A DNA stretch of 64,000 nt from Phyto melanocephala (lineage: Eukaryota; Arthropoda; Insecta; Diptera; Rhinophoridae): the NCBI GenBank assembly GCA_941918925.1, contig OW799237.1, forward strand, positions 94,709,015 through 94,773,014. Reading direction: 5' to 3'. This document shows, piece after piece, positions 1 through 11,787 of the stretch (position 1 is the first letter of the stretch; every line of letters begins with the position of its first letter). The translations under genes were made by a program, and so were the position numbers. Under the pieces are notes generated by a model that was not told the DNA's origin, ran no database searches, and saw only the letters and a list, made by a program, of their open reading frames with translations.

Positions 1-1140
1 TTCATATGACAAAATGTTGAAATTTATATGTTAAATGTTTTCAAAAATTTCTTATTTGAAATTTATTATTTTTTCACACAAAAATTTTTTACAAAAATCA
101 AAACAAATATTTCCTGACGATGCTACACAATGGAGTAGCGAAATATTGGAAGAATTAATATTTAATATTTATTAATTAAAACGTATTATTATAAAGATAA
201 CAAAAATTAGTGCTAAATTTTTTTTTTCATTCTATTTTTAGATCGATTTGGTGTAACTCTGTGTGCTGCATAAGGTATGAGCAAAATTGTTATTGCATTT
301 TTAGACTTAAATATTAATGACAGGAGATTTTTCTATATGACGAGGGACACCATTATCAAGTTTAATTTAAATAAAGTAAAGAATATTATTATTTAATATT
401 TAGATTGTTAATGTTCAAGAAACTAAATTCCCGATCCGGTTTCACACGGGTAGATTTTAAGTAAAGATATTTATTAATAAACATAGTTTACTAATATCGC
501 TTTAAGTGTAAATATCACGCAAGAAATTTAAAAATATTTTAAATTACAGTTCCCAAATATGTATTTGAAATTTCACGCCATATTTTCTATATTTTTGTAT
601 TCAACGTTGTCCTGGTGAAAAATCAATACATAAGCAATCAGCCAAATTATTAGTGCCATTCTCCTTTCAAATATCACGAATTCCACAGAAAAGTCATCCG
701 TCACACATGTGCGTGACGATGTTAAAAATTAGTAAAAGATGAATATATATATATTTTTTCAGATAATTTAACTTTTCGTATAATCTAAGATTGCTTCTTC
801 TAGCTGTTAAAAATATGAATTTTTATCTGAAGTAAATTCGCAGAAATTGTTGATAGAAACTGACATAAAATGTTCAAAAGGTAAATTTTGTAACATGTGC
901 GTACGATACATTTTGATTTATACTAACGAAATTAGAAAACCTATTAATAAGTGCTTTATAAATTTTTGAAAGAGCATAAAATTAAATAATAATAGCGGCA
1001 AATCTGCTTTAACAAAAAATATTTTTTTAACAAAATTAGTTGCAATTATTCGCACTCTGTAACAGTGCGTGACATGGATTTTATGATATGCAACATTTGT
1101 GTATAAAAAGGATTAAAAGTATGTTTTTTTATATTCTATA
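1..1140. other. AT-rich non-coding DNA
   Basis: No open frame with recognisable protein content is present. The only recurring item is a short reverse-orientation copy of a dispersed motif at about 117-154 (CAATATTTCGCTAC type, described in the findings). Homopolymer runs and TATATA stretches are scattered throughout. Nothing else could be supported. Confidence 0.6.
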
Positions 1141-1144
1141 TACC

Positions 1145-1560
1145 ATGCCCACTTTTGACTGTTTTTTTAAACAAACCTTGTTCTGGTAATTACAAATGCA
1201 ACAAAAAAAAAAAAAAACAGTGTACAAATACACAACAGAAAAATAATTAGCGAAATCGGTTAAGCCGTCTTCATTAGAGATATCACGGCTTTGTATGAGA
1301 GATATTACTCCCATTTAAAAAATAATTCCATACAAACGTTATCCTGGTAATTCCAAATAAAAAAATAAGATCAGCGAAATCCATGAAATCGTTCCAAAGT
1401 AATAATTTTACATACAGATATGCAGCCACGCCTACTTTTTTTTAATTTTTTTAACCTTATTTAGATAATTACAAATACAAAAGAAAAATAATCAGCAAAA
1501 TCGTGTTAAGGTGTACATCCGTCAATTTTGTGTTATACATGTTTATATAAGAGATATAAA
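1145..1560. repeat. Diverged tandem repeat, about three units
   Basis: Three related blocks start near 1176, 1338 and 1453. Each has a segment like CTGGTAATTACAAAT, then an A-rich run and a segment like AATCAGCGAAATC. Spacing is 161 and about 116 bp. A CCACGCCTAC-like string at about 1427 resembles the CCACGCCCAC strings inside Helitron/DINE-type elements, so this may be the inside of an old one. No termini were found. The repetition is visible; the family is inferred. Confidence 0.5.
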
Positions 1561-1709
1561 ATATTTTATATAAGACGAACAAATGCCCTTCTATCTCCAT
1601 AGACTGTATGAATGCTTCTACATTAACATAAACGTTTCAGTTAACGCCTGAGGCCTTCCTTTCTTTTCGTTTATACAGTGTTGCTGTTGTTGTAATATTT
1701 CATATAAAA

Positions 1710-2479
1710 CCAAGTAAGAACGCTATATTCGGCCGTGCCGAATCTTATATACCCTTCACAACGTGTAGTCATACAATAACAGTGGTTTGTGTCACCATTC
1801 ATCCCATATGAAATACGTACATACACATAAAAACATACATATATAAAAACGTCCCATTGTAAAATTATAAATTCACGTATGAATGTTAAAAAAACAAAAA
1901 AAATAAAAAATTTAAAAAAAAAATTATTATGTATATAATATATATAAAACAAAAAAAAATAAAAATAAAATTAAAAAAAAAAATTTAAAAAAAAAAATAA
2001 AAATATAAATAATATATTAAATAAAAAATAAAAAAATAAAAAAAAATTAAAAAATAAAATTTTTTTGGCTCAGCTGGGATTCGATGCCACGTTTTCTCTA
2101 ACCAGTATACACGTTTGTATGTATGTATGTTGTTGTTGTAATGTTGTTTTTGTTAAAAAAAAAATCGAGGTGGTCGTGGGTTTTTGCTCATATCTCAGTT
2201 GTTTATGTACCGATGTTTCTGATTTTCAATACCGATCTACTCCCGAATATTTCTGATATTTTATTACCTTACCCGGGTCCAACGTATGTCGGGGGGCTTC
2301 AAAAAGTTGATTTCAACATACACACGGAGAGACGGACAGACTGACAGAGCTTAATCGACTCCCCTATTCATAAGCTTTCAGAAAATATATACTTTATGGG
2401 GCCGGAAAAGAATATTGTAGAAATTTCACACGGAATGACAAACCTATATATACCCTTTTTCACTGAGTGAAGGGTGTAA
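1710..2479 (-). mobile_element. DINE-1/INE-1-like element, copy A
   Basis: Non-autonomous dispersed element, one of five in the window. The low-coordinate end has a hairpin-forming ATTCGGCCGTGCCGAAT string followed by TATATACCCTTCAC. The high-coordinate end has TATACCC facing a degenerate GGGTGTA. Read on the minus strand, the block beginning at 2479 contains CCATAAAGTATAT and GAGTCGAT followed by CTGTC/CCGTCT strings, in the same order as the head of Drosophila INE-1 (recalled, not searched). The middle is an A-rich tract of about 200 bp, then a tRNA-like string GGGATTCGATGCC at about 2078. It encodes no protein. Helentron-type rolling-circle origin is inferred. Confidence 0.7.
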
Positions 2480-3686
2480 ATATAGCTGAATGCTTTATAG
2501 TTGTTTTGTATACACTTATCAGCCTATATCAATACACATACATAAAGAGATACATATGTATGTATGCTCATACATTGTTGGATTTATGAATTGTAGACTT
2601 TTGATTGTGTGTTTCTTTTGTAGGTATTCACACATGACGGTGATTTAATTCAATCAGAAACAATGTTGATTGTCAACTTATATGTATGTTCATATATGTA
2701 TATAGGAATGCACTGTCGTACATGATATTCAGTTTTTATATATAAAGTTTATTTCTTGTTACACTTTTGATTTTTTTTTTGTTGTCAATTATAAATATAT
2801 ATTCGAATGCATATGCATAAATAAATATATTCAGGATGCAGTTTGTTATTGTGGTTTTACCTTTTTTTTGAGATCATATCATACAATTTATATTTTTAGT
2901 TAAAGAATCTTAAATCAAACGTAATAACTAGAGATGTGTGCATCGTATAACATATACGTTAACTTTTAAATACACATTTTTTTGCAATTAACATTTTTAA
3001 AATAATATTATATGACAGATATAATAAACAGTAATGGTGTTTAGCTCATTTATTTTTTTTTTATAAACTAACAATTATTAAGCACTCAACATAAACGGTG
3101 CGATTACATATTTGGCATCTAGTTTTCGCTATTTCAGAAGGTAAATCACCTTCGCAGTGAAGACAGTTGTCTGATTTTTTTTTTCATTTATTCCCGATAT
3201 GTATCGGAATTCAAAATACCAGTTAACGGTAGATTTTTAGCAGTGCTTCTATGAACTAGCAGCAATATACCCCACAGTTGTAGGTGTCCTTTTGAAGTAG
3301 GTGTGGTATTTAAGGATATTCCATTTGTTTTTAGAGAAGCCTAAGCTCGATATATCAATAATATTTTTTACACTATCACTTCCTCCCATTGGGTTAATAT
3401 ATTCAAAGAAATTTTCAACATTTACAAATTAAATTTAATTAACTTAAATTAAAATTAGCATTTTGTTTCTGATGTTTTCTAAATTTAAAAAACTATTCTG
3501 TAAATTTTTATAAAAAATACCGTCGCATTCTTCGCAGATACAAACTGCAACATTTTGTATTTTATGTTCGTACAACAGAACATGTATATATATATGTACA
3601 ATATTATTGCACAGCTGCTTACCAGGATTTAATGATTCAAATTCCTTAACTCAAAATCCCTAAAGGAGAAAATATAGTACGATAGG
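2480..3686. other. Non-coding AT-rich DNA
   Basis: Only short chance frames, ATAC/ATGT microrepeats and T-runs are seen here. A polypyrimidine stretch ending in TTTTGTAG at about 2622 resembles a splice acceptor, but no partnered donor follows. No gene or element termini were identified. Confidence 0.5.
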
Positions 3687-4689
3687 TACACAGAAAAAAA
3701 TATTGCTAAAATTTGTTTAATTAATCAAATTTTTAATTTGTTTTTAAATTCTAATTATAGTTTTAATTAATTTAATTAAATTTTTAATTGATATTAAATA
3801 TTTTCAAAAAACAAAGAGATTTCTGTCAGTTGAAAAAAATTTAAAAAAATAAAATATATTATTTTAAATGACATTTACTTAAAAAATTTAATTTTAAGAA
3901 TAAATTTAATATAATTGTTACTCAAGAAGCGAAATAATGAAAAATTGTCGCCAATCTGCAAGAGAAATTTCTGGTAAGTGCACACACGCACATATACAAC
4001 AATATGTTCTGCTTTAAATATAATAAAAGGTTTCGGTTGCATTGTAGGTATGCCAAAATTTATTATATATTTATTGTGTGCCTTTATGTGCTTTAGAATT
4101 CTGATTTTAATAGGTAAGATAGTTGAATTTCTTCACTCTGCCTGATCAAGCCTTTTTACCGGTTAATGTTCCTTTATATCTAGGTCGTTGATGCTAAACA
4201 TTATTTTTGAAAATCCGGCTTTTGATATGGTATAGTATGTATATGTGTGTGGAACACTATTTCTTATCATTAATTTTATTATACATATAAGTAACGAAAT
4301 ATAATTAAAAATATCGATTCCTTTGTAATATAAATGTAGTACATTAAAAATAAGCAAATAAAAAAAAAGAATATTTTTTTTTGTATTTTTTTATACAGGT
4401 TTAATAAATTATATTATTGTTATATTAAATGCTTTAATATTATAAAACCCAAATCTCAAATAAAGACATGATTAAATTAATTAAAATCATTTTTGAAAAT
4501 TATTGACAATTTTAATTAATTTTTTAATATTGTTTTAATTGATATTTTTCTCAATATTTTTTTCAATTAAAACTATTAATTTTCATTTAATTAATAGTAT
4601 CATTTTGATGATTGAAGCAAAATTAAACAATTTTTTAATTAATAATATTAATTTCGTAATTAGAATCCATATTTATTTTTTTCTGTGTA
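3687..4689. mobile_element. AT-rich MITE, TACACAG family, long copy
   Basis: The element starts TACACAGAAAAAAAT and ends with the inverse TTTTTTTCTGTGTA. Its outer parts (3687-3872 and 4541-4689) match, inverted, the copies at 47.3-47.6 kb and 55.9-56.2 kb, including TTCTGTCAGTTGAAAAAA and TTAATAGTATCATTTTGATG. This copy carries about 670 bp in the middle that the 47.4-kb copy lacks, so it is either a longer ancestor or holds another insertion. A Tc1/mariner-type MITE is likely from the ends, but no transposase was recognised. Confidence 0.6.
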
Positions 4690-5269
4690 AATATTTGTAT
4701 AAAAACACCCCTGCCACTCATATTGAAGTGTAAGCAAGTTCACCTAAATTTTACTTTGCGTGATTTTTTCTATAAAAACATACCTACCTATCTAGCTAGA
4801 CACACTTACATGTATGTACAAAAACTTTCGAAGAAACTTAATGCACGACCAAATAGTTAAGCAATTTTAACTGTACCTTTTTCCCCTATGCTTGAAAATT
4901 TCATATATGAGCCTTGATTTTTCAAATTTTTAAAATTAATTTCTCGATTCCAGGATTAAATCCTGACAAATACTTCATATTTCTGTTATCTACTCATCAT
5001 GGGCTACTCCCACTCACAACTATACTTCTTTTTCAAATAATGTAAATATGTATATATATTTTTTTATTTTTTTATTTTCTACTTTTTAATTATTTAAAAA
5101 AAAGTATTTTTGTCAGCTTTTGTTCTAGTCTTTGCATAAAGCAATACTATAATATAATTTTCTTTGAAATGCCAATTTTTTAATATATTATTTAAAAATA
5201 TATTAATATTTTGCTGAGTCGTTCGCATATTTATTCAAACTTTTAAGTTTTTTTAAATTATTCAATTAT
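4690..5269. other. Non-coding AT-rich DNA
   Basis: No coding signal, termini or repeats recognised other than homopolymer and TATA-like runs. Confidence 0.5.
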
Positions 5270-6060
5270 TATTCTTTTGAGATTTATACAAACTTGCTTT
5301 TCTAATTAATCTTATTTGGAAAAATTAATATTACTGTAAATAGCTGGGAACTACTCTTTTCTGTAAATATATTTAATAATGATATTTATTTGGTTGTTGG
5401 GTTTAAGCTGACTTATATGTATTTCACTGGTGCTTATGCCAGATCATCAGTAAACCTTTTACCTAAATTCTTGATCTTAATCTTATTCAAGAATTTGGGT
5501 AAGAGGTTTACCGATGATCTGGCATAAGCACCAGTGAAATGTATATAAACCAGCTTAAACCCAACAACCAAATAAATATCATTGCAAAATTATGGGACCA
5601 TATCCCGAATAATTTTGTAAATTATATATTTAATAATTTATCTCTATCAGCCAAGATCTATCTATCTCAGCCAAGATCTATCTATCTCAGCCAAGATCAA
5701 TGATTTTAAGCTCCAAATTTCAGACTTGTAAACTTGGCATATGCAAAAAATTATCTTTCGTGTTGCCCAATATATTTCCAATGTTATTATGTTATTATTC
5801 CTAAACTTAAAAAATGCAAAAATGTCGTTCAAAATGGATTAAAGTCTCTTTTGGGTCGCCGGTAATATTTTCAGTCTTATCTCACCTCAGTAGTCACTAA
5901 TTTAAATAATCTAAATTTGTAAACGTAGAAAAAGTACCACAAAAAAATAAAAAGTAGTTTTTTGAGTTTCCCATATCAAGGTCCAAATGACAAGTCTAAA
6001 ACGTTTTAGTTTTTTTTTCGTATGTTTATGAGTTTATAAATTACAAAATTATTCGTTTTG
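5270..6060. repeat. Old repeat field related to 8.4-9.7 kb
   Basis: Sequence on both sides of the hairpin at 5378-5583 resembles the 8.4-9.7 kb block: TCTAATTAATCTTATTTGGA against TCTAATAAATTTTATTTAGA, CAGCCAAGATCAATG in both, and CTTTTGGGTCGCC against CATTTTGGGTCGCC. A 20-bp minisatellite (unit TCTATCTCAGCCAAGATCTA, about three units) lies at 5641-5700. This looks like a duplicated or dispersed repeat into which a foldback element later inserted. No coding potential. Confidence 0.6.
5378..5583. repeat. Foldback (hairpin) element, 206 bp
   Basis: Two arms of about 97 nt are nearly perfect reverse complements, separated by a 12-nt spacer at 5475-5486. The left arm begins AATGATATTTATTTGGTTG and the right arm ends CAACCAAATAAATATCATT. 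A few mismatches and small gaps occur (for example CAGTAAACC against GGTTTACCG). Transcribed, it would form a long stem-loop. It interrupts the older repeat field. A foldback MITE is the likeliest explanation; a snap-back duplication is the alternative. Confidence 0.85.
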
Positions 6061-8399
6061 CCTCCCTGTAGTTAAAAAACGGCCAGAAACCTGTCAGATT
6101 ATTTTATGAGTAGAGTATAAAACCTATTCAAATTAATTTGTATTATTTTTAGTTTAGCAAATGTACAGATTTTAACTCTTTTCACTCCCTTGAAATTTTA
6201 ATTTTTTTTAAATCCTTTCTTAGTGGATTTATACATCAGAAGAGGAATTCGCTGTCCATGACTCTAGTTTTTTTCATTTTGGCTGTGCGTGGAAAGGTCA
6301 TTCATTCAGTGAGTCACGTTACTATTTTGTATACTTATTGTTGGTTACAAGGAAAGGTTAAAGTCTTGCAAAGGGTTATGCCTGGATAGTTTGAATGGAA
6401 ATAGTGTGAATAGTTACTGCAATCACAGCGTGTTGTTGGTCACTATCAACGTTTCTAAGGGCAAGATGAAAGTAGCATACGTCTGTTTTCCTAATGCTTG
6501 ATTTAAGTCTCCATTTGCTTTAGTATGGACAAATTTTTAATGGTCAGCTATACCATTGGCATTATTGAAATTGCAATAAAACGATTTTAGAAGTTTCTTT
6601 CTCTGACTGCCGTGAAAAATAAAGCAGCGAATTCTACTGCAAGGGACGCATTTTCGTCAATATGAAGACTAAATATATACGAAAAATTATGAATACTAGA
6701 ATAGGCAGGCCTCTTAAGGTGAAATAATTATTTAAATATTTGAATGGTTTTAAGCGAAATAGGTCTATGGAGTGATAGGTAGCTTGAATTTCGTGACAGA
6801 CTTTAATATAGATATAATTTTCGATCTCTTTAACATGCCTGGAGTCTTACCCTTGCGAAAAATATTTGTGTAGAATATATCAAGCCATATTATAGCAAGG
6901 GAGGTCTACTGTGTTTTATGAACGGAATCTGATCCTCCTCCAATACTATTTTTTATTTTGAAATAAAACGACAAATTATTTTTCACTAAGGTAGGTAGGA
7001 TTAGAATTATTTTTTCTTTTCATCATTTGAAAGCCTTAAAAAACTATTACACTTTGAGTTAATTTCAAATTTTTTGGGACTTGTGGGCTGTTCGATTCCC
7101 GTCAGAGCTTCTGGTCTGCTCGGTTAATCAAATTAGAATATAATTATACCCTTAATTTTTAAATGTATTGCATTTAAATAAATAAAAAAGGGACGTATAA
7201 GTGATATTTTTTATGCAATTCAAATGCAAATATTAAGTATACGCCTACAATATTACAATTTCTCTACTTTTAATTTTAATTTAAATATAAAAATTTGGAA
7301 TTTTTTTTCATAATTTTGAAGGGATGTAATTAGAAACTTAAATCATAGAAATTTTACTCTCACCAACACTTATAATTTTCAATGAATTTAATTTTATATT
7401 TTTGATTAAAAGTAAATAAAATAAATTATATTTTCAGTTTCAATTATTTGTCCAACAAATACAAAACATATTAATTTAAAACGTTAGTTTCAGTATTATA
7501 GTGGTTTCGGTAAATGTTAATGCATAAATTAAATATGTCATTTTGTTTAAAATATAAATCAATACGTTTTTGACGTAATAAAGAAAATGTTATAAATTAT
7601 ATTTAATATAAATATTTAATAAAATTATTTAAAAATGCAAATATATTTAGCAAAATACTAATGTTTCTTATTTAACCCAATGGTTATAAGAAACCTACAT
7701 TATCATAGTCTCAACTATAATTAAATTGACAATAATGTGACCTTAACTATGCTCTAGTTAAAAAGTGTAAAAGAAAAAGTAAAAATCGTGTAAACCCATT
7801 TAAGTTTACCCTGTGTTAGATACAAACATAGAAAATTAAACTAAAATTATTTTCGCCTACATTCAACTCATCTCTTGGGGAAAAATTCTTTTTATGAAAT
7901 TATTCTTAACGTAACGCTTTGAAGTTCTTTAGGTTCAGTTCTTTGACATAATTATGTGCCTTAACTTTCAGATTCTTTTAATATACATACATACATAAGC
8001 ATACATGTAGGTGAGTTTAAACAGAAGGTGATAATGATGTTGTCATCTTTATCTATTTGTATTAAGAAAACACATAACAGATATTCATGTATGCGCATGC
8101 ACAACGAAGGTGCATAATTATAGACAAACCAAATAATTTTGTTTCTTTTGTACGACAAAGTTGACTTGAAGTATTACACTGCGAATACAATATTTTCGTA
8201 ATGGATTTACAACTCTATGTAAATATTTAGTTTTGAGTTAAGGCTTCCTTTGAAATGAAAATGTCTAATTTAATAACAGTATGTTTATGCCTTATTTAAA
8301 AAAATTATTAATGACATAATTAATTTATAAAACAGACTTTCTATAGGTCTCTTATAAAGCGGTTTAAATTATTATGAATTAGACCGTTAATTTACAGGC
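6061..8399. other. Non-coding DNA, no gene found
   Basis: No frame with recognisable protein content. The stretch 6240-6950 is less AT-rich than its neighbours but has stops in all frames and no recognised family. A SINE fragment lies within at 7087-7120. Confidence 0.5.
7087..7120 (+). mobile_element. Fragment of tRNA-derived SINE
   Basis: GTTCGATTCCCGTCAGAGCT, followed by TTCTGGTCTGCT, matches the B-box region of the SINE at 10.14 kb (GGTTCGATTCCCGCCAAAGA, then CTCTGG). The 5' half and the tail are missing. Confidence 0.5.
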
Positions 8400-9670
8400 G
8401 CTCTTCTGTCTATTTTTTCAATTTTTTCAATTGTTTGTTAAATATATAAAAATTTGTGTGTCTAATAAATTTTATTTAGAAAAATCAAAAGTGCTGTAAG
8501 GACTTGGTGGCGAACTATTCACCTCTTTTTATAAATTTACTCAATTGTTTAAACTAAGTACTTCTTAGTCCCCCTATCATCTTCTCTCACAGCCAAGATC
8601 AATGTTTCTAGGTTTCCAAATTTTAGATTAATAAAGTCAGAAAGTGCAAAATTTACTATAAAAATAAAAAGGGTAACTTTTTGTCCTCCATAATTTTCAA
8701 AGTCAGTTTGAATAATTAGCACTTAATTTCAAAGTTATTTGTATATTTAGAAACAAAAGATATACAAAACTTTTAAAGAATTTCAGTTTACAAAGGTAGA
8801 AAATACGAAAGGTACCGTAAAAATGCGAAAAGGTGCCTTTTTAGTCACCCGTAACATGCTTAGCTTCACCTCAAATTAATAGTCTCTAGTTCAAATTCAT
8901 GCCTTAAAAATAAAGTATAAAAGGTAGAAAACAAATGATAAAAGTATCTTTTCTACTGCTTAGAATATATTCAATCTCAATTTGGATCGATAGTTCATAG
9001 TTCAAGAAATCTACATATCGTCGTTGCTATAACAAATTCAGTCATGTGTTTTTTATTTCGTTTTCAGGAGAACAAAAAAATAATTATTTTGTAATTTTGC
9101 ACTATTATACTTACGCTTTCCGACTCTTGTTTATTCTTGAACCTATCAAGATATCAATAAATGGTTTGGTGGATAGATGTATGACCGATAAAGGTTCAAA
9201 ATGGTGCAATAAAAAAATTTCAAAAATTATCACATAACCGATCATGTCAGAGCAGCAACGATATATACGTACACGTAAAAGATACAAAAAAATACCATAA
9301 AAATAGAGAAAAGTACCATTTAGGTCGATAATATCAATTTTAATTTTGAATTAAGAAATAGTCCCTTATTTCAAAAATCTATGTAGATTCAAAGTGAAAA
9401 ATACAATAGGTACCAAAAAAATAGCAAAAAGTACCTTTTGTGTCGCCCATGTTATTTTCAACCTCAACTTGGTTTAAAAGTCCGTAATTTAAAAATTCTT
9501 GGTTCCTTAACTTAGAACAATATAAAAAGTTCAATGAAAATTAAAAAAAAACATTTTGGGTCGCCCTTGGATCAAAACTTCCTAAATTAAAAATTCTGGT
9601 TTTGCAAATTTAGAAATTATAAAGTTTCATAAGAGTGGGGAAAAGTACTTTTTTAAATAATTCGTATCAA
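8400..9670. repeat. Diverged tandem repeat array, units about 115-150 bp
   Basis: A theme recurs at least six times: an A-rich run, a string like AAAAGTACCTTTT, then GGTCGCCC or a relative, then CAATCTCAATTTGG or a relative. Clear instances lie near 8665, 8815, 8935, 9300, 9415, 9545 and 9625. Units are too diverged for a clean period. The same theme occurs at 5.8-6.0 kb. It encodes no protein and resembles the internal array of an old rolling-circle or satellite-like repeat. Confidence 0.65.
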
Positions 9671-10139
9671 TGTACTAATTCGAAGTTTATAATGTTTAAA
9701 TATATATTTTATATTATATAGACATGATTAAAAGAAAATAAATATATTTTTTTTACATATTTCCTCTTCTTCTTCGTTATGATTGTTTTTCAAGTTTCAC
9801 ATTCATTACATCATTTTGATGTTTAGTCTAAGCCCCATTTTGAATGACTCAGTAAATAGGAAGTATATATAAATACAAACATACTTATATATTACTTTTC
9901 CATATTTTGCGCTTTTGGGTACCTTTTTTCTCTCTCTAGAATTCTTGAAAAGTTTTACCTTAATAGTTGTCTAAATTCTATTAGACGATAATAATAACAC
10001 AGGTCAACAGCAAAAAGAAGGCTTTGATAACCGCTATATAGATTTGATGTATCATGGATATCTAAGAACGAAATTGGATAAATTTTTTAATTCTAGATAA
10101 AAAAACTAAAATTTTGTGAAAATGAGCGAGGTCACCGGG
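9671..10139. other. Non-coding DNA
   Basis: No coding frame or element termini recognised between the repeat array and the SINE. Confidence 0.5.
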
Positions 10140-10349
10140 TGCCCCGGTGGACTAGTCAGTAGAGTGCTGGTCTGCTAGTTTGGGGGTTGCGGGTTCGATT
10201 CCCGCCAAAGACTCTGGTGTTGTCTGCTTGTCTTCTCTCTTTTCTATTCTATTCTTACTTTTCTATTCAGGTATCACAATGGGATCAATTTAATGGACCC
10301 AAGTGAGCTGCAAAACAGCTGCCTGTTCTACCTAACCTAACCTAACCTA
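10140..10349 (+). mobile_element. tRNA-derived SINE with CCTAA tail
   Basis: The head has an A-box-like segment around 10150-10168 (TAGTCAGTAGAGTG) and a perfect B box GGTTCGATTCC at 10192-10202, with tRNA-like spacing: an internal RNA polymerase III promoter. A tRNA-unrelated body of about 120 bp follows (CAATGGGATCAATTTAATGG is part of it). The 3' end is three to four CCTAA units at 10331-10349. It has no cloverleaf-complete tRNA 3' half, so it is not a tRNA gene. It would be transcribed by Pol III and mobilised by a LINE. Confidence 0.75.
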
Positions 10350-11007
10350 TGATCTCATTTTGTTGCTATTACATTAGGCTTTAGGATAAAGTATAAATTT
10401 AAACAATTTTTTCTGTTTTTGATTTTTTATGATTTTTTGAAAACAAAAAAAAAAAAAAATTGCTTGTTTCACGTAAAAAAAATTTATTTTTTTCTTTAGT
10501 TTTTATTTTAATTCCGAAACTATTGAGCCGATTAAAGCGCAATATTTAAACGGATTAAAGGCTATGTAAATCTGTATTTTTTTAAGTTTATTTTTAATAA
10601 TATCGGACTAACCGTTATCAAAAAAAACCTGAATTTTACTTAAAAATTTAAAAATTTTAAAATTTTAAAACCCCCCTTCATAGAATTTCAAATTTGGACG
10701 ATATTTGTAGTACTAAAACCACAATACATCAAAATTTCATGGTGGTTTTTAAAGCCTTTAAAATTTTGTGTAATCAATTAATGTCCTATTGTAAAAAAAA
10801 AATTTTTATTAAAAAATGTACCGAAAAGAGGGATAAGTTTTACCCCTTATACATTTAAATTTGAAAAAAGAAGGTTGGAAATAATATTAGGAGTAACTAA
10901 CATAATTTTTTGTTATATGTCTATGTGTGATAAAGTTACATAGGGTTTTAAAAAGTACCAACGTGTTGTCTTAACCCGATTTTGCCCTCTAGCGGTTTAA
11001 AAATCCT
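10350..11007. other. Non-coding AT-rich DNA
   Basis: T- and A-runs with frequent stops. No recognised element or gene. Confidence 0.5.
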
Positions 11008-11787
11008 TATGAAATACGTACAGACATTAAAAAAAACATACATATATAAAAACGTCCCATTATAAAATTATATAAAATTAAGTTTACGTATATATGTTTC
11101 AAAAGAAAATATTAAAAAAAAATATAAAAAAATTAAAAAAAAACAAATAAGAGCGCTATATTGCACCGTGCCGAATCTTATATACCCTTCACAACGTGTA
11201 GTCCTGCAATAACAATTGTTTGTATCACCATTCATCCCATATGAAATACGTACAGACATATAAAAAACATACATATATAAAAACATCCCATTATAAAATT
11301 ATATAAAATTAAGTTTACGTATATATGTTTAAAAAAAAATATTAAAAAAAACTATAAAAAAATATATAAAAAAATATGAAAAAAATTAAAAAAAAATAAT
11401 AAAAATATAAATAATATATAAAATAAATAATAAAAAAAAATTAATTTTGTGGCTCAGCTGTATGTATATTGCTGTTGTGAAAAAACGAGGAGGTCGTGGT
11501 TTTTTCCTCATATATCAGTTGCTTATGTACCGACTTTTCTGATTTTCAATATTGATCTGCCCCTAATATTTCCAATATTTTAATACTTTACGGGGGTCCA
11601 GGCGATGTCGGGGGCTTCAGGAAGATGATTTCAACATACATACGGACAGACGGACAGAACTTAATCGACTCCGCTATTTATAAGCATTCAGGAAATATTT
11701 ATGGGGTCGGAAATAAAAATTATAGAAATTTCACACGGAATGACAAACCTATATACACACGTCCTTTTTCACTGTGTGAAGGGTATG
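11008..11787 (-). mobile_element. DINE-1-like element, copy B, with partial duplication
   Basis: The main body (11144-11787) runs from a degraded hairpin (ATTGCACCGTGCCGAAT) and TATATACCCTTCAC to GTGTGAAGGGTAT. The segment ATGAAATACGTACAGACAT through GTTTACGTATATATGTTT occurs twice, at 11008-11096 and 11239-11326, so part of this copy was duplicated or a second truncated copy abuts it. The tRNA-like box is cut after GGCTCAGCTG at 11452-11461. The conserved TTTATGGGGTCGGA of the INE-1-like head is present at about 11698. Confidence 0.65.

Noticed and set aside
1710..2479. LTR of a retrotransposon
   Set aside because: The family has TATACCC/GGGTATA hairpins and an INE-1-like head, lacks TG...CA ends, primer-binding site or polypurine tract, and no paired copy flanks a gag-pol region.
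3961..3980. Donor-like CTG|GTAAGTGC ending an ATG frame (MKNCRQSAREIS)
   Set aside because: No acceptable acceptor upstream and it lies inside a MITE, so an exon call is not supported.
10140..10212. tRNA gene
   Set aside because: The A- and B-box head is tRNA-like, but the acceptor 3' half is missing and a SINE body with a CCTAA tail follows.
10331..10349. Telomere-repeat tract
   Set aside because: Only three to four CCTAA units, at the end of a SINE; flies do not use TTAGG telomeres.
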